Below are positions 1 through 7,588 of a stretch of DNA of 45,018 nt, one piece after another; the first letter of the stretch is position 1, and every line of letters begins with the position of its first letter. Location of the stretch: assembly GCA_900547295.1 (NCBI GenBank), contig URGK01000009.1, positions 1 through 45,018 of the forward strand. Direction: 5' to 3'. The notes beneath the pieces were generated by a model. That model saw only the letters and a list, made by a program, of their open reading frames with translations, made no database searches and was not told the DNA's origin. The translations under genes were made by a program, and so were the position numbers. This DNA is from an uncultured Eubacteriales bacterium (lineage in GTDB: Bacteria; Bacillota; Clostridia; Peptostreptococcales; Anaerovoracaceae).

Positions 1-2
1 TG

Positions 3-95
3 GTATGTGATTGTGGTCTTACAATAAACCGTGACCAAAACGCTGCTATCAATATCCTAAACGAAGGATTACGCCTGCTTAGTGAAGTAGCATAA
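3..95 (+). CDS. tnpB: TnpB (IS200/IS605 family) C-terminal end, partial
   Basis: The window opens inside a reading frame that encodes about 30 residues before a stop. They contain a CxCG remnant of the zinc ribbon followed by NRDQNAAINIL, which matches the RuvC-III (RDxNAAxNI) end of TnpB, the RNA-guided nuclease of IS200/IS605 transposons. The gene is cut only by the window edge; nothing shows that it is broken in the genome. Known for the family: TnpB uses an omegaRNA made from the element's right end to cut a target matching the flanking guide. The hairpin right after the gene supports this reading. No tnpA is visible, so autonomy cannot be judged. Confidence 0.85.
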   Translation, partial: VCDCGLTINRDQNAAINILNEGLRLLSEVA

Positions 96-238
96 ACAAA
101 ATATATAGTAGGGATGGAATTAGCCCAAACTTATACGCCTGTGGACATTGTGTAAGACATTGAGTTGCGTAACACCGCAGCCAATGCAGTAGTGGTTGAA
201 GCAGGAAGCTCCGACTTATATAAGTCGGAGTAGTTCAC
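96..238 (+). ncRNA. IS605-type right end / TnpB omegaRNA scaffold
   Basis: The 140 bases after tnpB look like the omegaRNA region and right end of the transposon. A perfect inverted repeat CTCCGACTTA/TAAGTCGGAG (209-218 and 221-230) sits just before TAGTTCAC, which ends at 238. A terminal hairpin followed by a short TTCAC-like tail is typical of clostridial IS605-type right ends. If so, the element ends at about 238 and the guide would start at 239. The 5' limit of the RNA, which usually overlaps the tnpB 3' end, cannot be fixed by eye. Confidence 0.65.
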
Positions 239-429
239 AGGTAATAGGATGTTCTGAGAAGTTATGGGAAACGGATTTAAGCAGCATACCGTTTCCCTTG
301 AGAGAGAAAAACGAATAATGTTAAGCAGGCAATTCACTGAATTAAGGTGGATTGTCTGTTTGCGTATAGGAGAAAAAACGGGATTTCGACAGATATGTAT
401 ATTGATTCAATAGTTAGAATTGTGAGTTG

Positions 430-512
430 GCACTGTGTAAAAAAGTGCGTGAAAAAGGTGGTTTTTTTAAATGAATTATGTCGAAAGTGTGTCACCTTTT
501 GGCGAAAAGGTG
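430..512 (+). promoter_or_regulatory. Leader with competing hairpins before the acyltransferase operon
   Basis: The stretch 239-549 has no convincing gene. It holds a small hairpin GCACT/AGTGC (430-434, 444-448) and three copies of one 8-mer: AAAAGGTG at 453-460, its complement CACCTTTT at 493-500, and AAAAGGTG again at 505-512. The middle copy can pair with either outer copy but not both. A TATCAT sequence at 513-518 could be a -10 box, but no good -35 is seen. It may be an operator or an attenuator-like switch; the role is inferred. Confidence 0.35.
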
Positions 513-549
513 TATCATATAAGCAGAAACTTTTTTATGAGGAGAAATT

Positions 550-1932
550 ATGGTTTTCAGCAGCTTTGAATTTATACTTTGGTTTTTGCCGTTTTTTTTA
601 CTTACATATTACAGCATTCCGGACAGATACAGAAATCTGTGCATTTTTATATTTAGCATGATTTTCTATGCTTACGGAGCGCTTGCGCAGCCGGTATATA
701 TACTGATTCTGCTTGCTTCGATAGGTGTAAACTATCTGGCAGGTCTGTGCATTGCCGGGATTCACAAATACAGAAAACTATTCCTTATAGCAGGGATTGT
801 AATTGATTTAAGTGTGCTGTTTGTATTCAAGTATGCAGACTTCTTTATCGAAAACATCAACAGATTCGGGCTGGATCTGCCTATGCAGGAGCTGGTGCTC
901 CCGATAGGTATCAGTTTTTATACATTCCAGGAGATATCATATCTCATAGATGTATACCGCAGAGATATTCATACGGAGACAAGCATTCTCAACCTCGGCA
1001 CATATATCGTTATGTTTCCGCAGCTTGTGGCAGGGCCTATAGTGCGCTATGAAACAATTCGTGACAGGCTTGAGCACAGAGTATGCACCAGAGAGGATTT
1101 CATATACGGCGTCAAGCTTTTTGTAGCCGGACTTGGCTCAAAGGTGCTGCTTGCCAACAGACTTTCAGGGCTGTGGCAGGCGGCCGGAGGCATAGGCTAT
1201 GAATCAATATCCACACCTCTTGCGTGGATGGCAGCTGCAGCCTTCAGCTTTCAGATATATTTTGACTTTTACGGATACTCCCTTATGGCCATAGGCCTCG
1301 GCAAAATGTTCGGCTTTGAGCTTCCGGACAATTTCAGACATCCGTACATTTCAAAGTCGATGACGGAGTTCTGGCGCAGATGGCATATCACGCTGGGCGC
1401 GTGGTTCAGAGATTATGTGTATATTCCTCTTGGCGGTAATCGCAAGGGCATAGGCAGGACCTATCTCAATCTGTTTATAGTGTGGACACTTACAGGCTTC
1501 TGGCATGGAGCGAGCTGGAACTTTATTCTTTGGGGAATGTTCCTGTTTGCAGTCATTGCAGTTGAGAAATCAGGACTTTTGAAGATTCTTGAAACCCACA
1601 GGGTGATAGGACATATATACATGATAATACTTATTCCTGTTTCGTGGATGTTCTTTGCAATTGAAGACGTTTCGGATATCGGCGTGTTCTTTCAGAGAAT
1701 GATCGGTGCAGGCGGAGTCAATGTATTCGCAGGAGATTTCATTAAATACGGCATGCAGTATGGAATATTTCTGCTGGCGGGAATTATATTCTGCACACCT
1801 CTGCCGAGAATGATTTTCAGGAAGCTTCAGAACAAATATATCAGAGCTGCAATTCTGGCAGCTGTAGCGGCAGGCTCTTTTTACTGCATTTACAAGGGAA
1901 TGAATGATCCGTTCCTGTACTTCAGATTTTAG
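550..1932 (+). CDS. MBOAT family O-acyltransferase (AlgI/PatA/DltB-like)
   Basis: A 460-aa polytopic membrane protein of the membrane-bound O-acyltransferase family. The family signature is clear: WRRWH with His279, then FRDYVYIPLGG, then the catalytic FWHG motif with His319. Members of the AlgI/PatA branch pass acyl groups, usually acetyl, across the membrane to a partner that modifies extracellular polymers. Start: ATG at 550, behind GAGGAGAA with 5-7 bases spacing. An SGNH-type protein gene follows 14 bases downstream, the usual partner arrangement (AlgI-AlgX/J, PatA-PatB). The acceptor (peptidoglycan, teichoic acid or exopolysaccharide) is not shown by the sequence; the SigV/RsiV genes behind it favour a cell-wall polymer. 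Confidence 0.92.
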   Translation: MVFSSFEFILWFLPFFLLTYYSIPDRYRNLCIFIFSMIFYAYGALAQPVYILILLASIGVNYLAGLCIAGIHKYRKLFLIAGIVIDLSVLFVFKYADFFIENINRFGLDLPMQELVLPIGISFYTFQEISYLIDVYRRDIHTETSILNLGTYIVMFPQLVAGPIVRYETIRDRLEHRVCTREDFIYGVKLFVAGLGSKVLLANRLSGLWQAAGGIGYESISTPLAWMAAAAFSFQIYFDFYGYSLMAIGLGKMFGFELPDNFRHPYISKSMTEFWRRWHITLGAWFRDYVYIPLGGNRKGIGRTYLNLFIVWTLTGFWHGASWNFILWGMFLFAVIAVEKSGLLKILETHRVIGHIYMIILIPVSWMFFAIEDVSDIGVFFQRMIGAGGVNVFAGDFIKYGMQYGIFLLAGIIFCTPLPRMIFRKLQNKYIRAAILAAVAAGSFYCIYKGMNDPFLYFRF

Positions 1933-1946
1933 GTGGGTAGGGTATT

Positions 1947-2780
1947 ATGAGAAGAAACAAATCAGTCAAACTATATATAATAATTGTTCTTGTCCTTATT
2001 ATAGGATTCATGGCTGCAGGAGTTAAAATTTTTGCAGACAGAATCTCTGAAAACAGCGAAGCGGGCGAGGCTGCAGTAAACATAAAGGAAATACAGAAAA
2101 TAGACAGATTGCTTTCAGAGCAGAGCTTCAGGCCCGATACGGTCAAAGCGGCTCTCGGCAAATATGACGGCAATGCAAGTCTTACAACTCCGGAATTTCA
2201 GAAGGCTCCTGACGGATATTTTGAAGACGCATTGTTTATAGGCGATTCCCGTACCGTAGGACTTAAAGAATACGGCAATATATCAGGCGCAGACTTCTTT
2301 GCCACGGAGGGAATGAGTGTCTACGGCATATACAAAGAAAACGTTAATATAGAGAATTTTGGTGCAATTTCATTTAAAACATTAATACAGAGCAAAAAAT
2401 ATGGTAAAATATATATTATGCTTGGCATAAACGAGCTTGGATACAGGCTCAGTGATACTGCAGCCAGATTTGAAAAACTGGTGAACACAATAAAAAAATA
2501 TCAGCCTGACGCGATAATATATATAGAAGCCAATCTGCATGTGTCATCTAAACTTTCAAAGAGTGACAAGATATTCAATAACAGCCGGATTGACAGGTAC
2601 AACAATATGCTTGCACAGATTGCAGATAATCGAACTGTCTTTTATATTGATGCAAATGAAATGTTCGATGACAGAGAAGGCGGCCTTGGAGAAGAATACA
2701 CATCTGATAGTATTCATATTATGGGTAAATACTACAGCGACTGGGGCTCATGGATTGCAGAAAGGGTGATTGTCAAGTAA
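1947..2780 (+). CDS. Membrane-anchored SGNH/GDSL-type protein, partner of the MBOAT acyltransferase
   Basis: A 277-aa protein with one N-terminal membrane segment (about residues 8-27) and an extracytoplasmic SGNH-hydrolase fold. Visible blocks: GDSRTVG with the nucleophile Ser101, MLGINELG with Asn162, and DSIH with Asp254 and His257, so the triad looks intact. Such proteins next to AlgI-type MBOATs finish acyl transfer outside the membrane (PatB/AlgX role) or act as esterases. Start at ATG 1947, in a region with a GGTGGG-type ribosome site. It lies 14 bases after the acyltransferase gene and is almost certainly cotranscribed. Confidence 0.85.
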   Translation: MRRNKSVKLYIIIVLVLIIGFMAAGVKIFADRISENSEAGEAAVNIKEIQKIDRLLSEQSFRPDTVKAALGKYDGNASLTTPEFQKAPDGYFEDALFIGDSRTVGLKEYGNISGADFFATEGMSVYGIYKENVNIENFGAISFKTLIQSKKYGKIYIMLGINELGYRLSDTAARFEKLVNTIKKYQPDAIIYIEANLHVSSKLSKSDKIFNNSRIDRYNNMLAQIADNRTVFYIDANEMFDDREGGLGEEYTSDSIHIMGKYYSDWGSWIAERVIVK

Positions 2781-2805
2781 TTACAGGCAGGGAAAGAGGA
2801 GTCGG

Positions 2806-3297
2806 ATGCCGTATATTAAAAGCAGCAGCTGGTTTTGCAGCAGAGTCGAAAGCCTTGAAAAAAGCATGTACCTTCTGGCAGTAAGCACACTCAAAAATGA
2901 TTATGATGCAGAGGATGCCATGCAGAGCGCCATTCTTAAAGCCTACGAGAATTTAGATCAGCTCAGAGCTGCGGATAAATTCAAACCATGGCTTTTCAGA
3001 ATCCTCATAAACGAGTGCTACAGGCTGCTGAATGACAAAACATACAATGTGGATATAGATGAATTTACGGACATAGGGGAAACACAGGAAAACCTCGATG
3101 ACAGGATTACATTGTGGGAGACTGTAAATCGTCTGGATGACGAATATCGGATGGTTATAATTCTTTTTTACTATGAAGGCATGAAAATAAAGGATATTGC
3201 AAAGACTCTTGAAATTTCAGAGGCGAACGTCAAAAAAAGGCTTCAGAGAGCAAGGGGGCATTTAAGTCAGATGCTCGACAGGGAGGATTTTCAATGA
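2806..3297 (+). CDS. sigV: ECF sigma factor, SigV-like
   Basis: A 163-aa sigma factor with only regions 2 and 4: AEDAMQSAILKAYENL and WLFRILINECYRLL in the first half, and LDDEYRMVIILFYYEGMKIK followed by a helix-turn-helix in the second. I chose ATG 2806, preceded by AAAGAGGAG at 5 bases, rather than an upstream TTG at 2770 that overlaps the previous gene. The downstream gene overlaps by 4 bases and encodes an RsiV-type anti-sigma factor, which is what suggests the SigV assignment. In Bacillus and Clostridioides SigV is released by lysozyme and switches on lysozyme resistance genes. Confidence 0.85.
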   Translation: MPYIKSSSWFCSRVESLEKSMYLLAVSTLKNDYDAEDAMQSAILKAYENLDQLRAADKFKPWLFRILINECYRLLNDKTYNVDIDEFTDIGETQENLDDRITLWETVNRLDDEYRMVIILFYYEGMKIKDIAKTLEISEANVKKRLQRARGHLSQMLDREDFQ

Positions 3298-4178
3298 AAA
3301 AAACAGACAGAAAAATCAGGAAAAATCTCAGAACTGATGCACCTTGTGTTCCTGAAGGTTTCACAGAAACCTTCAGGAGAACTCTTGATGAGATAAAGAC
3401 AACAAACAGACGCAGCCGCAGGAGACTGTGGCAGACGGCAGCAGTTGCGGCCGCAGTAGTTGCAGTCACCTTTGTTATTATACCGAATGCAAGTCAGAGC
3501 GCTGCATATGCGATGCAGGACATACCGGTTATAGGCAGAATAGTAGAGGTTGTAACAATAAACAAAAAACACATAAATGAAGCTGACTGGCACGAGAATG
3601 TGGAGGTTGCGCAGATTGAGGGAGACAAGGCTCTGAGCAGCCAGATTGACTATATCAACGCGGATATCAGAGAATTGACCGATATAGCTGTCAGTCAGTT
3701 TGAGGAGGAGCGAAAAGAACTTGAACGTAGGAATCTTACGGCGCATACCGGACTTGATATAAGCTATGATGTTCTGATGAATACTGACAAGTGGTTCACC
3801 ATCAGGATAAATGTTTTCTATTCCGCAGGCAGCGGTATAGCAGAGCAGCATTTTTATCACATAGACAAGACAAAAGGAATAGTCGCCGGACTTTCAGATC
3901 TATTTGATGATAATTTTGATTATGTCAGTGTATTCAGCAGGGAAGTCAAAAATCAGATGAAGGCTCAGATGAAATCCGACAGTTCCAGAACATACTGGCT
4001 CGGCACAGGCAGAGAGCTGGGCTATGAATTTGACAAAATAGACAGGGAACAGAATTTCTATTTTGACGATGACGGCAATATAGTGCTGGTATTCAGTAAA
4101 TATCAGGCAGGTCCGGGTTATATGGGCTGCCCTGAGTTTACAATAGCCGCAAAGAAATTCAATAAGCATTTGAAATAG
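3294..4178 (+). CDS. rsiV: RsiV-type anti-sigma factor (DUF3298 domain)
   Basis: A 294-aa single-pass membrane protein: cytosolic N-terminus of about 44 residues, hydrophobic segment about 46-63, and a large outer domain. Stretches match what I recall of Bacillus subtilis RsiV: AYAMQDIPVIGRIVEVVT just after the membrane, NQMKAQMKSDSSRTYWL, and YQAGPGYMGCPEFTI near the end. Family knowledge: RsiV holds SigV at the membrane, binds lysozyme directly, and is then cut by signal peptidase and an intramembrane protease. The Ala-rich stretch around residues 66-74 is a plausible signal-peptidase site. It overlaps sigV by ATGA-type coupling and closes the operon before a terminator. Confidence 0.88.
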   Translation: MKKTDRKIRKNLRTDAPCVPEGFTETFRRTLDEIKTTNRRSRRRLWQTAAVAAAVVAVTFVIIPNASQSAAYAMQDIPVIGRIVEVVTINKKHINEADWHENVEVAQIEGDKALSSQIDYINADIRELTDIAVSQFEEERKELERRNLTAHTGLDISYDVLMNTDKWFTIRINVFYSAGSGIAEQHFYHIDKTKGIVAGLSDLFDDNFDYVSVFSREVKNQMKAQMKSDSSRTYWLGTGRELGYEFDKIDREQNFYFDDDGNIVLVFSKYQAGPGYMGCPEFTIAAKKFNKHLK

Positions 4179-4186
4179 ACGATATG

Positions 4187-4226
4187 AAACCGCAGGAGGC
4201 TGTAACAGGCTTAATGCGGTTTTGTT
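4187..4226 (+). terminator. Rho-independent terminator after rsiV
   Basis: Stem AAACCGCA (4187-4194) pairs with TGCGGTTT (4215-4222), followed by a T-rich stretch. The loop is long (about 20 bases) and holds a smaller GGCTGT/ACAGGC-like inner pairing. It lies 8 bases after the rsiV stop. Confidence 0.65.
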
Positions 4227-4236
4227 ATTGTGTTTT

Positions 4237-4267
4237 AGTTTATTTTCAGTTTATTTTCTGCTATACT
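4237..4267 (+). promoter_or_regulatory. Promoter with 11-bp tandem direct repeat before the two-component genes
   Basis: AGTTTATTTTC occurs twice in direct succession (4237-4247 and 4248-4258). A -10 box TATACT lies at 4262-4267 and the -35 position, TTTATT at 4239-4244, falls inside the repeat. OmpR-type regulators bind direct repeats spaced 11 bases apart, so this looks like an autoregulatory site for the response regulator that follows. That role is inferred. Confidence 0.5.
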
Positions 4268-4303
4268 TAAATCATAAACAGAGTTTACAAGGAGCAGCAG
4301 GAT

Positions 4304-4981
4304 ATGTTTAAGATAATGGTAACAGAAGATGACAGAAACACCTCCAAGCTTATGAAAGCGATTATAACAAGAGGCGGCTATGAGGTGGTGTGCGCTGCTG
4401 ACGGCATAGAGGCGCTGGAGCTTATGGACAGGCAGCATATAGATTTAATAGTTTTAGATGTTATGATGCCAAATATGGACGGGTACGAGTTTACGGACAC
4501 CCTGCGAAGCTGCGGAGATAACACGCCCATACTTATGGTTACAGCCAAGGAGCTTCCCGAGGACAAATGCAGAGGCTTTATCGCAGGAACTGACGACTAT
4601 ATGATTAAGCCTGTAAATGAAGAGGAGCTGCTGCTTCGTATAAAGGCGCTGCTCAGACGCGCGCAAATAGCAAACGAAAGAAAGCTTTACATAGGAGATG
4701 TTGTTCTCGACTATGACTCTCTGACCGTTACAAAGGGAGGAGTGTCCCAGAGCCTGCCGCAAAAGGAGTTTTATCTTCTTTACAAGCTTTTGTCATATCC
4801 GGGTAAGATATTTACGAGAATACAGCTTATGGACGAAATCTGGGGTATGGACTCCCAGTCGGCGGATACTACCGTAAACGTGCATATAAACAGGCTGCGC
4901 AAGCGTTTTGAGGGCTTTGATGAGTTTAAGATCGTAGCCATCAGAGGTATAGGTTATAAGGCGGTGAAAACCTGTGAATAG
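4304..4981 (+). CDS. OmpR-family DNA-binding response regulator
   Basis: A 225-aa response regulator. The receiver domain (about 1-120) has the acidic pair E8-D9-D10, the phospho-acceptor Asp52 in LDVMMPNMDG and the conserved Lys in MIKPVN. The C-terminal winged helix (about 128-222) shows LPQKEFYLLYKLL and the recognition region TTVNVHINRLRKRF, typical of the OmpR/PhoB class. Start ATG 4304 behind AAGGAGCAGCAGG. It overlaps the kinase gene by 8 bases, so the two are translationally coupled. The signal sensed is unknown. Confidence 0.93.
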   Translation: MFKIMVTEDDRNTSKLMKAIITRGGYEVVCAADGIEALELMDRQHIDLIVLDVMMPNMDGYEFTDTLRSCGDNTPILMVTAKELPEDKCRGFIAGTDDYMIKPVNEEELLLRIKALLRRAQIANERKLYIGDVVLDYDSLTVTKGGVSQSLPQKEFYLLYKLLSYPGKIFTRIQLMDEIWGMDSQSADTTVNVHINRLRKRFEGFDEFKIVAIRGIGYKAVKTCE

Positions 4982-6011
4982 ACTAAAGGAAATATTTCAG
5001 AAGCACCAGCTTCCTCTGGCATATACGGGCGTAACCATAGGGGTTATGATTATATCCTTTGCAATTATGTTTGTGGGAAGATTTCTGTTGAGAAGCATAG
5101 GATTTATAGAGGATATTCCAAGGCTCTGGCAGCTTATATCCCTTGCGTTTCTCGCAGTTGTAATAGGGGCTGCGGTAGCGGCGGCATTCAGCAGAATTCC
5201 GTTAAAGCCTCTTCGCAAAATAGCGGAAGCTGCCGACAGACTTGCGGCGGGAGATTTTTCGGCCAGAATAAATCTCAAAATGGGCGGAGAACTTCAGGAG
5301 CTTAACACCAGCTTTAACAATATGGCAAACGAACTGGAGCAGAGCCAGATGCTTCGCTCCGATTTCATAAACAACTTTTCCCACGAGTTCAAGACTCCCA
5401 TTACATCTATACGAGGATTTGCCAAAATGATAAGGGAGCACAACCTCAGCAGAGAGGAAACAGATGAGTATCTTGACATAATTATTGCGGAGTCGGACAG
5501 ACTTGTTGACCTTTCGGCCAATGTGCTTAATCTGTCAAAGGTTGAGAACCAGACTATCCTTACCAATACTGCCGAGTTTAATCTCAGCGAGCAGATGCGG
5601 AGAGTCATAGTGCTTCTCGAAAACAGATGGGAAGAAAAAAATCTGTTTATAAATCTTAACTGCAGCGAGGTGTACATAAACGGCAATGAGGAAATGCTCA
5701 AGCAGGTATGGATAAACCTTATAGACAACGCGATTAAATTTGCAGATAAAGACAGTGAGATAAATATTACTATACTTCAGGGGGCAAAATTCGTGTCGGT
5801 TACGGTTTCAGACAGAGGTGAAGTAATTGCGCCGGAGGTTTTAGGCAGGATTTTCGATAAATTCTATCAGGGAGATACCTCACACGGCGTTAAAGGCAAC
5901 GGACTGGGACTTGCGGTAGCTACCAAAATAGTTGATCTTCACAAGGGCAGCATAAGCGTTATAAGGTCTGATGAGGAGCAGACGGCCTTTGAAGTCAGAC
6001 TGCGCAGATAG
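4974..6011 (+). CDS. Two-component sensor histidine kinase
   Basis: A 345-aa membrane kinase. Two hydrophobic segments (about 15-40 and 52-72) enclose only a very short outer loop, so it may sense something in the membrane or a partner rather than a soluble ligand. A HAMP linker follows (about 73-125), then the dimerisation domain with SHEFKTPITSI and phospho-accepting His137, then the ATPase domain with an N-box around NLIDNAIKF and a GLGLAV G-box near the end. It overlaps the regulator gene upstream. The short outer loop and the gene order resemble intramembrane-sensing kinases, which often govern envelope stress genes; that parallel is inference. Confidence 0.92.
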   Translation: MNRLKEIFQKHQLPLAYTGVTIGVMIISFAIMFVGRFLLRSIGFIEDIPRLWQLISLAFLAVVIGAAVAAAFSRIPLKPLRKIAEAADRLAAGDFSARINLKMGGELQELNTSFNNMANELEQSQMLRSDFINNFSHEFKTPITSIRGFAKMIREHNLSREETDEYLDIIIAESDRLVDLSANVLNLSKVENQTILTNTAEFNLSEQMRRVIVLLENRWEEKNLFINLNCSEVYINGNEEMLKQVWINLIDNAIKFADKDSEINITILQGAKFVSVTVSDRGEVIAPEVLGRIFDKFYQGDTSHGVKGNGLGLAVATKIVDLHKGSISVIRSDEEQTAFEVRLRR

Positions 6012-6064
6012 ACACTATAAACGGATAAAGTACTAAATTATATACAGAAAAATCTGAAAAAACA

Positions 6065-6093
6065 TTGTGCGGGCGCAGGGAAAATGATATAAT
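6065..6093 (+). promoter_or_regulatory. Sigma-A promoter with extended -10 for the 6124 gene
   Basis: TTGTGC (6065-6070), 17-base spacer, TATAAT (6088-6093), with TGA directly before the -10 making it an extended -10 promoter. It lies 31 bases before the start codon. Confidence 0.7.
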
Positions 6094-6123
6094 AGAGGAA
6101 ATATATCAGAAAGGGGCGGGTTT

Positions 6124-6360
6124 ATGCTTTTTAAAAAGGAAATAAGAACAACTCGAAATCTGGAAGAACTTAATAAAATCAGGGATACTCTTTCACAAAA
6201 CGGTATCGAAACCTCTGTGGTTACAAATGCACCCACAAATCCGGGCCGCCATCACGGAGTTCCCTGTATTGATGCCTCTGCGGCATATCAGTACCAGATT
6301 TATGTAGCAAACAAAGATGAGAAAAAAGCTTTAGAAATTCTCTACAGCTCACAGAACTAA
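6124..6360 (+). CDS. Small conserved-type hypothetical protein (possible DUF2007-like)
   Basis: A 78-aa soluble protein with no signal or membrane segment. It begins with FKKEIRTTRNLEELNKIRDTL and ends in a helix with EKKALEIL. The alternating beta-alpha-beta layout and the closing helix resemble small DUF2007-type putative signal-transducing proteins, but I cannot confirm this. It has its own extended -10 promoter, an AAAGGGGCGG ribosome site and its own terminator, so it is a genuine single-gene unit. It has a HH pair (about 40-41) and one Cys. Function unknown. Confidence 0.7.
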   Translation: MLFKKEIRTTRNLEELNKIRDTLSQNGIETSVVTNAPTNPGRHHGVPCIDASAAYQYQIYVANKDEKKALEILYSSQN

Positions 6361-6362
6361 AA

Positions 6363-6391
6363 CCGGCAGTGGGTGCTGCCGGAATTTTTTT
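6363..6391 (+). terminator. Rho-independent terminator
   Basis: CCGGCAG (6363-6369) and CTGCCGG (6376-6382) form a 7-bp stem with a 6-base loop, followed by AA and a run of seven T. It ends against the stop codon of the minus-strand gene that converges on it. Confidence 0.85.
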
Positions 6392-7274
6392 AGAATATAT
6401 CTTCTATTACCTCTTCAGGCGGTGTATCCAGTCTTTCGGGGTGTCTTAGACAGCCTCTCAGTATTTTGAGGGTAGATGCGAAATAGTAGCCGTCGCATAT
6501 ACGCTCATCTGTAACCACCGTATAATCCACATACTTTCTTTTTACCACCTGACCGTTGTCATCTATTTCATTTACGCTTTTTTTGGCGCCGAATGAAATG
6601 AATACAGGCACGTTTCCGAAGTTGTACAGATGATGATAAATCGGCGGGATCCCGAGAGAACCCATAGATGTTATGAACATACTGCCATGAAAAGGACTGA
6701 CGTTAAGCAGAAATTTCGGCAGCAGTCCGAAGTAGTCAATGGTTTTGAGAAACCATATTGCAAACTTCTTGATTAGCCTCGGTATGTAATTTATAATTCT
6801 GGCAGTGTTGTCGAAATCACTGTCAAGCTCACCGCCTTTGCTTTCATCTATCACGGTTTTCATCTTGTAATATACATCGTCTGCCGTATCTGTAGGCTCA
6901 AACACGATTTTGACTACCGTATCAGGTGACTCCAGCGTCATCTCTTTCTTGACATTTATATTTATTTCGATACGGTTTCTGGAATAGACTCTCTGACCCG
7001 AAACAAATCTGTTTACAGCAGGTCTCTGAGATATACATCTGATATATGCAGCCACTATAATGTGCATTATACCAAAACCTTTCAGTCCTGATTTGCGCTT
7101 GCGGCGTATGTACTCATCTATCTTTGAAACCTCAATACTGTCTCTGATAAAATTACTGGCGTCGTTTCGCTCCACCATTATAAACGGGGTGATTTTGTGC
7201 ATAGGTGTAAGATTTCTGACGAGTCTGCCGTCGCCTCTGTCACCGAGCCGCCTCTTGTACTTCTTTTCTGACAT
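6390..7274 (-). CDS. E2/chloramphenicol-acetyltransferase-fold protein, catalytic His replaced
   Basis: A 294-aa protein resembling the catalytic domain of 2-oxo-acid dehydrogenase E2 acyltransferases and chloramphenicol acetyltransferase, without lipoyl or E1-binding domains. Where the family has DHRxxDG, this protein reads TDERICDG: the catalytic His is Glu257, while Asp261-Gly262 are kept. Start at ATG 7274 (minus), behind AAAGGAA; an ATG 24 bases upstream has no ribosome site. There are no E1, E3 or lipoate genes nearby, so a role in a dehydrogenase complex is unlikely. It may be a non-classical acyltransferase or a non-enzymatic scaffold. Confidence 0.75.
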   Translation of the reverse strand: MSEKKYKRRLGDRGDGRLVRNLTPMHKITPFIMVERNDASNFIRDSIEVSKIDEYIRRKRKSGLKGFGIMHIIVAAYIRCISQRPAVNRFVSGQRVYSRNRIEININVKKEMTLESPDTVVKIVFEPTDTADDVYYKMKTVIDESKGGELDSDFDNTARIINYIPRLIKKFAIWFLKTIDYFGLLPKFLLNVSPFHGSMFITSMGSLGIPPIYHHLYNFGNVPVFISFGAKKSVNEIDDNGQVVKRKYVDYTVVTDERICDGYYFASTLKILRGCLRHPERLDTPPEEVIEDIF

Positions 7275-7457
7275 AATAATTCCTTTCCGGATACGCATTA
7301 AACCTCTGCCTATGAGATGCTTATCAGGTCAAGATGGAAAATACCTGCAGAAATAACTGCGGCGTGTGAAAGCCCATAACTTCCGATAAACACATAAGCA
7401 AACAGACCGGCAGCATATCCGATAAATCCGGCCTGAGGCAAAATTAAATCTATATAA

Positions 7458-7485
7458 ATAATACAGTATTTGGGCAAACTGTCAA
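7458..7485 (-). promoter_or_regulatory. Minus-strand promoter for the E2-like gene
   Basis: On the minus strand, TTGACA (7485-7480), 16 bases, TATTAT (7463-7458). It would give a leader of about 175 bases before the start at 7274. I see no known riboswitch in that leader; it contains only an unconvincing hydrophobic reading frame. Confidence 0.55.
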
Positions 7486-7542
7486 CTGAAAATGCGGCGA
7501 TAAAAAATGCGGCCAATTAAAAAAGACAGGCAAAAACAGCTA

Positions 7543-7571
7543 TTGACAGCAGCTTTAAGCAGCCATATAAT
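7543..7571 (+). promoter_or_regulatory. Strong sigma-A promoter upstream of the FMN riboswitch
   Basis: Consensus TTGACA (7543-7548), 17-base spacer, TATAAT (7566-7571). Transcription would start at about 7578, just ahead of the riboswitch. Confidence 0.85.
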
Positions 7572-7588
7572 AGATATATGAATAATCT

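Noticed and set aside
347..661. A 104-codon plus-strand reading frame before the acyltransferase
   Set aside because: It overlaps the strong ribosome site and start of the acyltransferase gene in another frame, has no ribosome site of its own, and its translation shows no recognisable pattern.
7310..7516. A 68-codon minus-strand frame with a hydrophobic C-terminal half upstream of the E2-like gene
   Set aside because: Its start lies upstream of the likely promoter at 7485-7458 and it has no ribosome site. The hydrophobic end could be a relic of a membrane protein, but this is too weak to list.
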